Source: Bacillota bacterium
GTDB taxonomy: Bacteria; Bacillota; Clostridia; Christensenellales; Aristaeellaceae
DNA: 64,000 nucleotides
Direction: 5' to 3'
Assembly (NCBI GenBank): GCA_023436585.1
Contig: JAEZIN010000002.1
Span: forward strand, 310,001 to 374,000
Made by a program: the position numbers and the translations under genes. A model generated the notes under the pieces. The model ran no database searches, was not told the origin of the DNA, and saw nothing but the letters and a program-made list of their open reading frames with translations. Shown piece by piece: positions 25,118-32,931 of the stretch; positions within the stretch are counted from its first letter, which is position 1; every line of letters begins with the position of its first letter.

Positions 25118-26638
25118 TCACGCGGAAAACTGGGTGGCCAGCCGCATCACATCCACCTGTGTGGCCTCCTGCCCGGTGAGGATGCCGGACAAACGCCCTT
25201 CGCACATCACCATGATCCTGTCGGACATGCCCAGCAGCTCCGGCATTTCCGAGGAGATCATGATAATGCTCTTACCCCGCTTGGCCAGGTCGGCGATGAT
25301 GGTGTAAATCTCATACTTGGCGCCCACGTCGATGCCCCGGGTAGGTTCATCCAGGATCAGGATTTCCGGTTCCATCAAAAGCCAGCGGGCGATGAGCACC
25401 TTCTGCTGGTTGCCGCCGGACAGGTCCTTGATCAGCGTGCGGAAGGACGGCGTCTTCACCCGAAGCTGGGCAATGGAATCCACCGTATCCTTCACCCGCT
25501 TTTTCTCATCCAGGGCGAAAAAAGGCTTCTTGACGTAATACCTGATCTTGGCCATGACGGTGTTTTCCAGCACGCTGAGCATGGGGAAAATGCCGGTGGC
25601 ACGCCTCTCCTCGGTTAAAAGCGCCATGCCGTGCTTCATAGCGGTCAGGGGCGAGTCGATCCTGACCTCTTTCCCTTTCACATGCACACGGCCTTCCTTC
25701 ACGGCGCGAAGGCCGAACAAGGCCTCCAGCATCTCGGTGCGCTGGGCGCCCATCAGGCCGCCCACCCCCAGAATCTCCCCGCGCTTTAAGTCAAAGGACA
25801 CGTTGCGGAAGGACCTCGGGTTGGGGCTGGTCAGGTTCTCCACCTGCAAAATAGGCTCGGCCGGCACGTTTTCCCTGGGCGGGAAGCGGTGGGTCAGATC
25901 CCGGCCCACCATGCGCCTGATGATCAGGTCGGTGGTCAGCTCCGCTGCCGGCCAGGTGCCCACAGCCCTGCCATCCCGCATGATGGTGACCTCATCGGAG
26001 ATTTCCAAAATCTCCTCCATCTTGTGGGAGATGTAGATGATCGCCGCGCCACGGTCGCGCATGCGGCGGATCAGCTTGAACAGATGCGCCACTTCGTTCT
26101 CCGTCAGGGAGGAAGTGGGTTCGTCCATAATGATGATCTTGGCGTTGTAGCTGATGGCCTTGGCGATTTCAATGGTCTGCACCGTAGAAACAGACAGGCT
26201 CCGAACCTGGACGCGGGGATCCACGGTAATCTCCAGGTCCTTCAGTAGCGCCATGGTCTTTTTATACATCTCAGCCTCATCCACCAAAACGCCCTTGGTG
26301 GGATAACGGCCCAGCCAGATGTTGTCCATCACGTTGCGGTAGGGGATGGGATGCAGCTCCTGGTGGATCATGGCTATCCCCAAGTCCAGGGCGGTCTTGG
26401 AATCCCTGATGTCCACCTTCTGCCCATCCAGGAAGATGTCTCCGCTGCTTTGGTGGTAGATGCCAAACAGGCATTTCATCAGCGTGGATTTTCCTGCCCC
26501 GTTTTCGCCCATCAGGGCGTGGACTGTGCCGGGCTTTACATTCAGCGTCACGTCATCCAGCGCCTTGACGCCGGGGAATTCCTTGCTGATGCTGCGCATT
26601 TCAAGCACAAAGGGGTTCTGCTGTCCGGTCAATGGCAT
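25118..26638 (-). CDS. mglA: Galactose/methyl-galactoside importer ATP-binding protein MglA
   Basis: 506 residues, the E. coli MglA length, with two fused ABC domains as in all CUT2 ATPases. N-terminal domain: Walker A GENGAGKST, signature LSVSTVQTIEIAKA and Walker B IIIMDEP. C-terminal domain: the degenerate Walker A GGLMGAQRTE, signature LSGGNQQKVLIARWL and Walker B ILILDEPTRGID. The ATG at 26638 has GGGAGG close by; a longer in-frame reading to 26884 lacks one. A 328-bp gap with a terminator separates it from mglB upstream. Confidence 0.9.
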   Translation of the reverse strand: MPLTGQQNPFVLEMRSISKEFPGVKALDDVTLNVKPGTVHALMGENGAGKSTLMKCLFGIYHQSSGDIFLDGQKVDIRDSKTALDLGIAMIHQELHPIPYRNVMDNIWLGRYPTKGVLVDEAEMYKKTMALLKDLEITVDPRVQVRSLSVSTVQTIEIAKAISYNAKIIIMDEPTSSLTENEVAHLFKLIRRMRDRGAAIIYISHKMEEILEISDEVTIMRDGRAVGTWPAAELTTDLIIRRMVGRDLTHRFPPRENVPAEPILQVENLTSPNPRSFRNVSFDLKRGEILGVGGLMGAQRTEMLEALFGLRAVKEGRVHVKGKEVRIDSPLTAMKHGMALLTEERRATGIFPMLSVLENTVMAKIRYYVKKPFFALDEKKRVKDTVDSIAQLRVKTPSFRTLIKDLSGGNQQKVLIARWLLMEPEILILDEPTRGIDVGAKYEIYTIIADLAKRGKSIIMISSEMPELLGMSDRIMVMCEGRLSGILTGQEATQVDVMRLATQFSA

Positions 26639-26966
26639 CCGCCTCCCGCCCGCGTGGCACACGCGGAATGATTTCATATCTACTAAGAAGAAGAATTCGC
26701 GCCTGCAGGCGCGACCAAAGGGCTTTCCGATCGGTCCAGCCCGCTCAATAGTCGCATTGCCTCGCTGCCGCTCGCGCTGCTCCTTTTCGCGGGCCTCCTC
26801 CACCCCTCCCATTCCCGTCACAGGCGGGGTCGGGGTTTCGGAGCCTTTGGAAACCTTCGGATGCGTCCATCCATTGGCTTTCAAAAAACGCGGGAGGGAG
26901 GGAATTGCTTTCCCTTCCCTCCCGCTTTAGTGGTAGTTTACAGAGGTATGTACCGGAGGTTAGCGC
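26639..26966. other. Intergenic gap between mglB and mglA
   Basis: No gene seen. It holds the mglB terminator (26883-26925) and a palindrome CGCGCCTGCAGGCGCG at 26698-26713. Either mglA has its own promoter in here or it is read at a lower level through the terminator. Confidence 0.55.
26883..26925 (-). terminator. mglB terminator
   Basis: On the minus strand a GC stem GCGGGAGGGAAGGGA / TCCCTCCCTCCCGC is followed by GTTTTTTG. Confidence 0.85.
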
Positions 26967-27971
26967 TTACTCGAAGTCAGCGGCGTTCTCCAGGGTGACC
27001 TTCTGGTAGGGAACCCACACGTACTTGCCATCGGTGATGGTGTAGGGGAAGTTCTCAGCGGTCACTTCTTCGCCGGCGCCCAGGATGGCAGCCAGCATCA
27101 GGGTGGCTTTGCCCTGGTTCACGGCGTCGTTGAGAACCGTGCCCAGCAGGGTGCCTTCCTTCAGAGCGGCCAGAGCGGGAGCGGTGGCATCCACGCCAAC
27201 AACGGGCATGAATTTGCCTTCGGAGAAGTAGCCGGCGGCCTTCAGGGCTTCGATCGCGCCCAGAGCCATGTCGTCATTGTTGGCCAGCACGGCTTCGATC
27301 TTGTCGCCATGGGCGGCGAGGAAAGCGGCCATCTTGTCCTGGCCCTTTACGCGGTCCCACATAGCGGTGTCTTCGGCAACCTTTTCCACTTTGAAGCCGG
27401 CGGCTTCGATGGCCTTGATGGAGAACTCGGTGCGCAGCTCGGCATCCTGATGGCCCGGTTCGCCCTTGAGCATCACGTACTGGATGATGCCGTCGCCGTT
27501 CTTGTCAGCTTCCTTATGGGCGGTGAAGTAATCAACGATGATCTGGCCGCTCATGGTGCCGGACTCTTCAGCCTTGGCGCCAACATAGTACACTTTGTCA
27601 TACTTGGCCATGTCTTCGGGCAGGGGCTCACGGTTGAAGAATACAACGGGGATCCCCTTGTCAGACGCCTTTTGGATGATGACGCCGGCGGCGGTGCGGT
27701 CCACGGGGTTGATGGCCAGGGAGCTCACGCCCTTGGTGAGGAACAGGTCAACCTGGTCATTCTGGGTGGCCTGGTTGTTCTGGCTGTCGGCGATTTCGAT
27801 GGTGGCCACATCGGTGGCGGCTTCATTGATGGCGTTGCGCACGCCGGTCATGAAGGTGTCGTCAAACTTGTAGATGGTCACGCCGATGCTGGGCAGGTCG
27901 GCTGCCAAGGCGGCCGTGGCCAGGCCCAGAACCATAACAAGCGCCAGAGCCAGGGAAAGCATTTTCTTCAT
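26967..27971 (-). CDS. mglB: Galactose/glucose-binding protein MglB
   Basis: 334-residue type I periplasmic-binding protein of the galactose importer. Close to E. coli GGBP in diagnostic places: the calcium loop DKNGDGIIQ (156-164) followed by YVMLKGEPGHQDAELRT, the sugar contacts VFFNREP (111-116) and ANNDDMALGA (230-239), and GVDAT near 259. The signal peptide (KKMLSLALALVMVLGLATAALA) ends in an ALA-A type I site with no lipobox Cys. It is the first gene of the mgl operon, with AGGAGG ahead of the ATG. Confidence 0.95.
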   Translation of the reverse strand: MKKMLSLALALVMVLGLATAALAADLPSIGVTIYKFDDTFMTGVRNAINEAATDVATIEIADSQNNQATQNDQVDLFLTKGVSSLAINPVDRTAAGVIIQKASDKGIPVVFFNREPLPEDMAKYDKVYYVGAKAEESGTMSGQIIVDYFTAHKEADKNGDGIIQYVMLKGEPGHQDAELRTEFSIKAIEAAGFKVEKVAEDTAMWDRVKGQDKMAAFLAAHGDKIEAVLANNDDMALGAIEALKAAGYFSEGKFMPVVGVDATAPALAALKEGTLLGTVLNDAVNQGKATLMLAAILGAGEEVTAENFPYTITDGKYVWVPYQKVTLENAADFE

Positions 27972-28130
27972 TACCTAAAACCTCCTTGTTTTAGCGGGAT
28001 TCACCGCATTGTGTATAGAGTATGCCACACCCGTTTTGAGAAAGGAATTGGAAATCCTTCTGTGTAGTATCGAATTCTTTCGCTCCTTTCGTCCGGCATC
28101 CTATACAATAGCGTATGCGGGATAACAATA

Positions 28131-28161
28131 AAAAAGCCCCGGCGAAAAACCGGAGCTTTTT
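28131..28161. terminator. Bidirectional terminator beside the 139-residue unknown gene
   Basis: AAAAAGCCCCGG pairs with CCGGAGCTTTTT, with A and T tails on opposite sides. Confidence 0.85.
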
Positions 28162-28197
28162 GACTCAAAGGATACCGCTTATCATCCTTCGCGTATT

Positions 28198-28617
28198 TTA
28201 TCTTCTGTTCCACTGATCAAGAAACGTATTCAGGCGGGAGATTTCATCCCCGGACAGCTGAACGACCACATCCGACTGGATATCGATAACCCTGCCCTTT
28301 TCAAAGCGCAAAACGCAATCCTCTGTCACCTTGCCGTCCGTGGCGTCTATGCAGTGGCTTTCAAGGTTTTCAAGAACAGGCACCACACTCATGGTAGCGG
28401 GCAAAACAGCTTCGGAGCTGCCCGCCTTTCCATCATAGGTGAACGCATATACCGCCTGCAGCCCATCCTCCCAGTCCGTTGCCGGAAGCTGGATGGAAAA
28501 AGCTCCGCCGCCCTTGGGGATAATGGTGCAAAGCGCCATATCCAGAGGCCTTTCAAAACGCGTCAGTTTTTCCTCCTGGACGATCGTGCCCGCTTTGGGC
28601 TGTGCAATGACTTTCAT
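28198..28617 (-). CDS. Small conserved-looking protein of unknown function
   Basis: 139 residues, soluble, no signal peptide or membrane segment. Start ATG 28617 has GGGAGG 6 bp upstream. The sequence (MKVIAQPKAGTIVQEEKL at the N-terminus, and beta-rich stretches such as GAFSIQLPATDW) suggests a small beta protein, but I recognise no family. It lies between mglB and the second sugar importer and ends at a bidirectional terminator. Confidence 0.6.
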   Translation of the reverse strand: MKVIAQPKAGTIVQEEKLTRFERPLDMALCTIIPKGGGAFSIQLPATDWEDGLQAVYAFTYDGKAGSSEAVLPATMSVVPVLENLESHCIDATDGKVTEDCVLRFEKGRVIDIQSDVVVQLSGDEISRLNTFLDQWNRR

Positions 28618-28775
28618 GCTTTTCCCTCCCACATACTATCGGCTTTTCCCGCCCTGTCGGGCGGCGAGGCTGCCTGAAACCTATTTTGAATATACCCCGC
28701 GGGATGATGATTGAATCCCTGTCCAAAAAGTATCAAAGAACCTAAGAATGTCCCCCCCAATCTGAAAATCGTCGG

Positions 28776-28803
28776 TTGTTTTTATTCTGTGATTTCATAT
28801 ACT
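28776..28803 (+). promoter_or_regulatory. Promoter of the second sugar importer operon
   Basis: TTGTTT (28776-28781), 16-bp spacer, TATACT (28798-28803), about 52 bp before the first ATG. Confidence 0.65.
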
Positions 28804-28855
28804 TAGAACATATGCGAAGCGCAATTTTATCTCAACCGGGAAGGGAGGGCTTATC

Positions 28856-30373
28856 ATGGGCAAAATCCTCGTTTCGATGAAGGATATCAGCAAAGCCTTT
28901 CCCGGTGTCAAGGCATTGGACCATGTATCGTTTGATGTAAGGGCCGGTGAGGTCCACGCGCTGCTGGGGGAAAACGGCGCCGGCAAATCCACGCTGATGA
29001 AAATACTGGCCGGCATCCACCAAAGAGATGAAGGAATGTTTATTGTCAACGGCTCCGCTGTCGGCTCGCTTACGCCACGGCAGGCACAAAGCCTTGGTAT
29101 TGCCATTATACACCAGGAATTGAATATGTGCCAGCACCTGACAGTGGCGGAAAACATTTTCCTGGGCCGGGAAGAGGTCAAATGGATGTGCATCCAGCAG
29201 AAAAAGCTGAATGCGGAAGCTGAAAAAGTGCTGGCGCGGCTGAAGCTGGACATACGCCCCGATACCATTGTAGACAGATTGCCCGTTTCCAAACAGCAAA
29301 TGGTGGAAATTGCAAAAGCCATCTCCACCGACTGTAAGGTGCTGGTAATGGATGAGCCCACCTCGGCGCTGACGGCCAGGGAAGTGGAGGAGCTCAACCG
29401 CATCATACTGGAATTGAAAGCGCAGGGCTGCGGCATCGTGTACATCTCCCACCGCCTGGAGGAGCTGGCGCCCATCGCCGACCGGGTGACGGTGCTCCGG
29501 GATGGGAAATATGTGGACACGAAAAATTATGCGGAAACCTCCATCCAGGAAATCATCTCCATGATGGTGGGCCGGGAAATCAAGGAAAAGTTTCCCCATG
29601 TCGTTTGCCCCAGAGGCGAAAAGCTGCTGGAGGTCAAACATTTATCAGCCGGCGGTGCCGTATCGGACGTGAGCTTTTCCCTGTACAAGGGTGAAATTCT
29701 CGGGTTTGCGGGCCTGATGGGCGCGGGCCGTACGGAGCTGATCCGTGCCATTTTCGGTGCGGACCCCATTGATGCCGGCCAAATATGCCTAAAAGGCAGC
29801 AGGCTGCACATCGGCACCCCCAGGGATGCCATCCGGGCGGGGCTGGCCTGCGTGCCGGAGGACCGTAAAAAGGAAGGCCTGTGCGTGGAATTGAGCCTTC
29901 GAGAAAACGTGGGAATGGCCAACCTGGACAAAACGGCCGGGCCGCTTTCCACCGTGCGCCTAAAAAAGGAATCGGGCCTGACCCAGCGGGCCATTACGGA
30001 ACTGAAAATCAAGGCCACCTCCCACCTGCAGGAAGCAAAGAACCTGTCCGGCGGCAATCAGCAGAAGGTGGTCGTTGGCAAGTGGCTGGTTCGGGATGCC
30101 GCCGTGTATCTGTTCGACGAGCCCACCAGGGGCATCGACGTGGCGGCCAAGGTGGAAATCTACCATTTGATGAACCGGCTGAAGGAGCAGGGCTTCGGCG
30201 TGCTGTTCGTATCCTCTGAAATGCCGGAGATACTGGGCATGGCCGACCGCATCCTGGTGATGTGCAACGGCCGCATCACAGGGGAACTGACTGCGGAGGA
30301 TGCCACCCAGGCCAGGATCATGGAATATGCCACCCAGTTCAAGCCGAAAGGGGAAGCCGCCTATGCAGTATGA
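28856..30373 (+). CDS. CUT2 sugar importer ATP-binding protein (RbsA/MglA-like)
   Basis: 505 residues with two fused ABC domains. N-terminal: Walker A GENGAGKST, signature-like LPVSKQQMVEIAKAIS, Walker B VLVMDEPTSAL. C-terminal: GLMGAGRTE in the Walker A position, LSGGNQQKVVVGKWL, then DEPTRGIDVAAKVEIY. This is the RbsA architecture. It heads the ATPase-permease-binding protein operon, with GGGAGGG ahead of the ATG and an 11-bp overlap with the permease. Confidence 0.9.
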   Translation: MGKILVSMKDISKAFPGVKALDHVSFDVRAGEVHALLGENGAGKSTLMKILAGIHQRDEGMFIVNGSAVGSLTPRQAQSLGIAIIHQELNMCQHLTVAENIFLGREEVKWMCIQQKKLNAEAEKVLARLKLDIRPDTIVDRLPVSKQQMVEIAKAISTDCKVLVMDEPTSALTAREVEELNRIILELKAQGCGIVYISHRLEELAPIADRVTVLRDGKYVDTKNYAETSIQEIISMMVGREIKEKFPHVVCPRGEKLLEVKHLSAGGAVSDVSFSLYKGEILGFAGLMGAGRTELIRAIFGADPIDAGQICLKGSRLHIGTPRDAIRAGLACVPEDRKKEGLCVELSLRENVGMANLDKTAGPLSTVRLKKESGLTQRAITELKIKATSHLQEAKNLSGGNQQKVVVGKWLVRDAAVYLFDEPTRGIDVAAKVEIYHLMNRLKEQGFGVLFVSSEMPEILGMADRILVMCNGRITGELTAEDATQARIMEYATQFKPKGEAAYAV

Positions 30374-31409
30374 ACAGAGGAAAACGGGAGCCATCCAGCG
30401 GATGATGTCCATTCGCGGCATGGGGCAGGTGGTGTCGGTCACGGCGGCGCTTCTCTTGATGATCGCCGTATTTACATTCCTTAACCCCTCCTTCATATCC
30501 ACCAAGAATATTACGAACCTGCTGCGTCAGGTGGCCCCCATCCTGATCATCGGCATCGGCCAGTCCTTTGTGCTGATTACCGCCGGCATCGACCTGTCCA
30601 TCGGCTCGGTGGCGGGCATGGCCTGCATGATGTCGGCCACGCTGATGACAAAAGGCCATATGACGGCCATCCCCGCCACCATCATCACCGTGTTCAGCTG
30701 CCTTGTAATCGGCTTTCTCAACGGTACGCTGATCTCGCGTGCCAAACTGCCGCCCTTTATCGCCACGCTGGGCACCATGATCATGGCCAGGGGCATCGCC
30801 CAATTGGTGAACAACAACATGAACACCGACGGCATCACGGAGGAAGCCTTCCGGAACCTCTTTTATTACGGCTCCTTCCTGGGCGTATATGCCCCCATCT
30901 GGATCGCGCTGATTCTCTTCCTGGCCTTCAACTTCATCCTGGCCAAGACACGCACCGGCCGGCACATCTACGCCATCGGCAGCAATTATGAGGCCGCCAA
31001 GTTCTCCGGCATCAACGTCAAAATGTCAGAAACAACCGCCTACGTATTCAGCTCCTTCCTGGCCAGCATCGTGGGCCTGATATTAACCGCACAGAGCGGT
31101 ATGGGCAGCATGGACGCCGGAACAGGGTATGAGCTAAACGCCGTGGCCGCGTCGGTCATCGGCGGCGTCAGCACCATGGGCGGCCAGGGCCTGCTGTTCG
31201 GCACGGTGATAGGCGCTTTCATCTGGGGTGTATTGAACAACGGCCTGCAGTTTGCCGGCGCGCCGCTGGCGCTGAGAAACCTGGTGATCGGCGTCGTCGT
31301 CATCATCTCCGTGCTCATCGACCGGGTGGCCAGGGGCAATGTCATCGATATGGGCAAGGTGTTCAAGCTGCGCCAATTGAAGTCCTCCAAGGAGCAAGTA
31401 ACGCTGTAA
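30363..31409 (+). CDS. CUT2 sugar importer permease (RbsC-like)
   Basis: 348 residues, all membrane permease with about ten hydrophobic segments and none of the coiled-coil extension seen in the other two importers. Conserved CUT2 pieces are FVLITAGIDLSIGSVAGM, LPPFIATLGTMIMARGIA, IYAIGSNYEAAKFSGIN and NAVAASVIGGVSTMGG. The ATG at 30363 overlaps the ATPase stop codon (11 bp), giving coupling. The hairpin GGCGCGC/GCGCGCC at 31435-31457 follows it and may shape relative expression of the binding protein. Confidence 0.9.
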   Translation: MQYEQRKTGAIQRMMSIRGMGQVVSVTAALLLMIAVFTFLNPSFISTKNITNLLRQVAPILIIGIGQSFVLITAGIDLSIGSVAGMACMMSATLMTKGHMTAIPATIITVFSCLVIGFLNGTLISRAKLPPFIATLGTMIMARGIAQLVNNNMNTDGITEEAFRNLFYYGSFLGVYAPIWIALILFLAFNFILAKTRTGRHIYAIGSNYEAAKFSGINVKMSETTAYVFSSFLASIVGLILTAQSGMGSMDAGTGYELNAVAASVIGGVSTMGGQGLLFGTVIGAFIWGVLNNGLQFAGAPLALRNLVIGVVVIISVLIDRVARGNVIDMGKVFKLRQLKSSKEQVTL

Positions 31410-31434
31410 GACATGCTGTTAAGCGTGTTGAAAG

Positions 31435-31457
31435 GGCGCGCAGGCAGAACGCGCGCC
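31435..31457 (+). repeat. Stem-loop between permease and binding-protein genes
   Basis: GGCGCGC (31435-31441) pairs with GCGCGCC (31451-31457), no T-run, so mRNA processing or stabilisation is likelier than termination. Confidence 0.5.
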
Positions 31458-31506
31458 GGATAGGTTTGTTCTGCAAGACCACATATCATAAAGGAGGAAA
31501 CACACC

Positions 31507-32415
31507 ATGAAGAAACTGTTCGCCCTGGTACTCGCCCTTGTGCTGGTAGCCGGCCTGTGCATCGGCACTGCCGCCGCCGAGGAAAAGAAGCTGGTGTACC
31601 TGATCACCATGGACCGCATGGACCAGCATTGGGTCTCGGTTGACAAAGGCGCCGCCGACATGGCCAAAGCGCTGGGCCTGGACTACAAGTGGGACGCGCC
31701 CGACAAGAAGGACAACGCCAAGCAGATCGAAGCCCTGAACAACGCGGTTGCCGACGGCGCCGACCTGGTTCTGCTGGCCGCCAACGATCCCACCGCCATC
31801 TCCATGACGGTCAAGACCATCAAGGAAGCCGGCGTGAAGGTCATCTATGTGGACTCCCCCGCCGACGAAGCCGCCATCGCTACCCTGTCCACCGACAACT
31901 ACAACGCCGGTAAGCTGGCCGCCCAGACCATGCTGGGTGAATTCGCCGCGGCCGGCACCGTAACCGGCAAGATCGGCATCATCAGCGTGAACACCGCCAC
32001 CAACTCCACCGTGATGCGTGAAAAGGGCTTCCGCGATGTGATCACCGCCGACGGCCGCTTCACCCTGCTGGAAACCGAGTACAAAGACGGCGACGCCGCC
32101 GCTTCCCAGGAAGCCGCCACCAACTTCATCAATGGCAACGCGGACCTGGTTGGCCTCTTCGGCGCCAATGAAGGCTCCACCGTAGGCGTAGGCAATGCCA
32201 TCAAGGCCGCCGGCTTAAAGGTCATCGGCATCGGCTTTGACAAGTCCGACGCCATCATGGGCCTGTTGAAAGACGGCAGCCTGAAGGCCGCCATGGCTCA
32301 AAACCCCTACACCATGGGCTACCTGGGCATGGCCCAGGCGTATGCCGCCATCAACGGCCTGAGCACCGGCCCCTCCGTCATCGACACCGGCGTCAGCGTG
32401 CTGCGCGGCGAGTGA
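31507..32415 (+). CDS. Sugar-type periplasmic binding protein of the second importer
   Basis: 302-residue type I binding protein (Peripla_BP_4 family) with signal peptide MKKLFALVLALVLVAGLCIG and predicted cleavage after TAAA. The Cys in the leader does not fit a lipobox because the residue before it is Leu. The body has MDQHWVSVDKGAADMAKALG, LVLLAANDPTAISM, VIYVDSP and VIGIGFDKSDAIM, the RbsB-like order of ligand loops. It differs enough from RbsB that ribose cannot be assumed. Last gene of the operon, with AAAGGAGG upstream and a terminator downstream. Confidence 0.85.
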   Translation: MKKLFALVLALVLVAGLCIGTAAAEEKKLVYLITMDRMDQHWVSVDKGAADMAKALGLDYKWDAPDKKDNAKQIEALNNAVADGADLVLLAANDPTAISMTVKTIKEAGVKVIYVDSPADEAAIATLSTDNYNAGKLAAQTMLGEFAAAGTVTGKIGIISVNTATNSTVMREKGFRDVITADGRFTLLETEYKDGDAAASQEAATNFINGNADLVGLFGANEGSTVGVGNAIKAAGLKVIGIGFDKSDAIMGLLKDGSLKAAMAQNPYTMGYLGMAQAYAAINGLSTGPSVIDTGVSVLRGE

Positions 32416-32438
32416 CAACGGCTTCTCTCTCCCTCCAA

Positions 32439-32470
32439 AAGGGCCCCGGCGTGATTCCGCCGGGGCCTTA
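32439..32470 (+). terminator. Terminator of the second sugar importer operon
   Basis: GGCCCCGGC (32442-32450) pairs with GCCGGGGCC (32459-32467), followed by TTATT. Confidence 0.75.
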
Positions 32471-32503
32471 TTCATTGATAATGCCGGATCATGATGATAA
32501 TCA

Positions 32504-32606
32504 AACCCCGCAAGCTGTCATCCTGAGGAGCGATAGCGACGAAGGATCTTGGCAAAGTGAAAGCCTAAGACCCTTCGCTTCGCTCAGGATGACATGCTGC
32601 GGGGTT
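32504..32606. repeat. 103-bp imperfect palindromic element
   Basis: The ends AACCCCGC and GCGGGGTT are inverted. Inside them CTGTCATCCTGAG pairs with CTCAGGATGACA, and further inside a third pair matches with small insertions (GAAGGATCTT against AAGACCCTTC). It lies between two operons, with no open frame. The outline suits a MITE or REP-like repeat. Confidence 0.7.
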
Positions 32607-32654
32607 GGTTTTGTTTTCAGATATATTTGCTTAGCGCGATAAAACGCTATTCGC

Positions 32655-32918
32655 TTACCCTTCCATTGCCTGCTTCAATACATGCTCCACTTTTTCCTTG
32701 GTGGCCACGCCCTCATGCAGCTTCACGCCGTCCACATAAAAGGTGGGCACGAGATAGTAGTCAAACTTGTTGGCGATGTCGGGCTGCTTGCGCTCGTCGA
32801 TGACCTTCATGGGGATCTTTTTGTACTCGGGATGCTCCGCCATCAGTTCATCCAGCCATTTCTGCGCCTTGATGCAATAGGGGCATACATCCATCATAAA
32901 GAACGTGATTTCCTTCAT
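32655..32918 (-). CDS. Glutaredoxin-like thioredoxin-fold protein
   Basis: 87 residues. Active-site CPYC lies in FFMMDVCPYCIKAQKWL near residues 8-20, with the cis-proline loop LVPTFYVDG, both typical of glutaredoxins. AAGGAGG is 8 bp before ATG 32918; an upstream TTG is too close to it. It follows the ABC-F gene by 13 bp, so both are probably co-transcribed. Electron source (glutathione or thioredoxin reductase) not shown. Confidence 0.85.
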   Translation of the reverse strand: MKEITFFMMDVCPYCIKAQKWLDELMAEHPEYKKIPMKVIDERKQPDIANKFDYYLVPTFYVDGVKLHEGVATKEKVEHVLKQAMEG

Positions 32919-32931
32919 AGCCAAATCCTCC

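Noticed and set aside
26639..26884. Longer N-terminus for MglA
   Set aside because: The extra frame has no ribosome binding site and low-complexity translation; the ATG at 26638 gives the normal 506-residue length.
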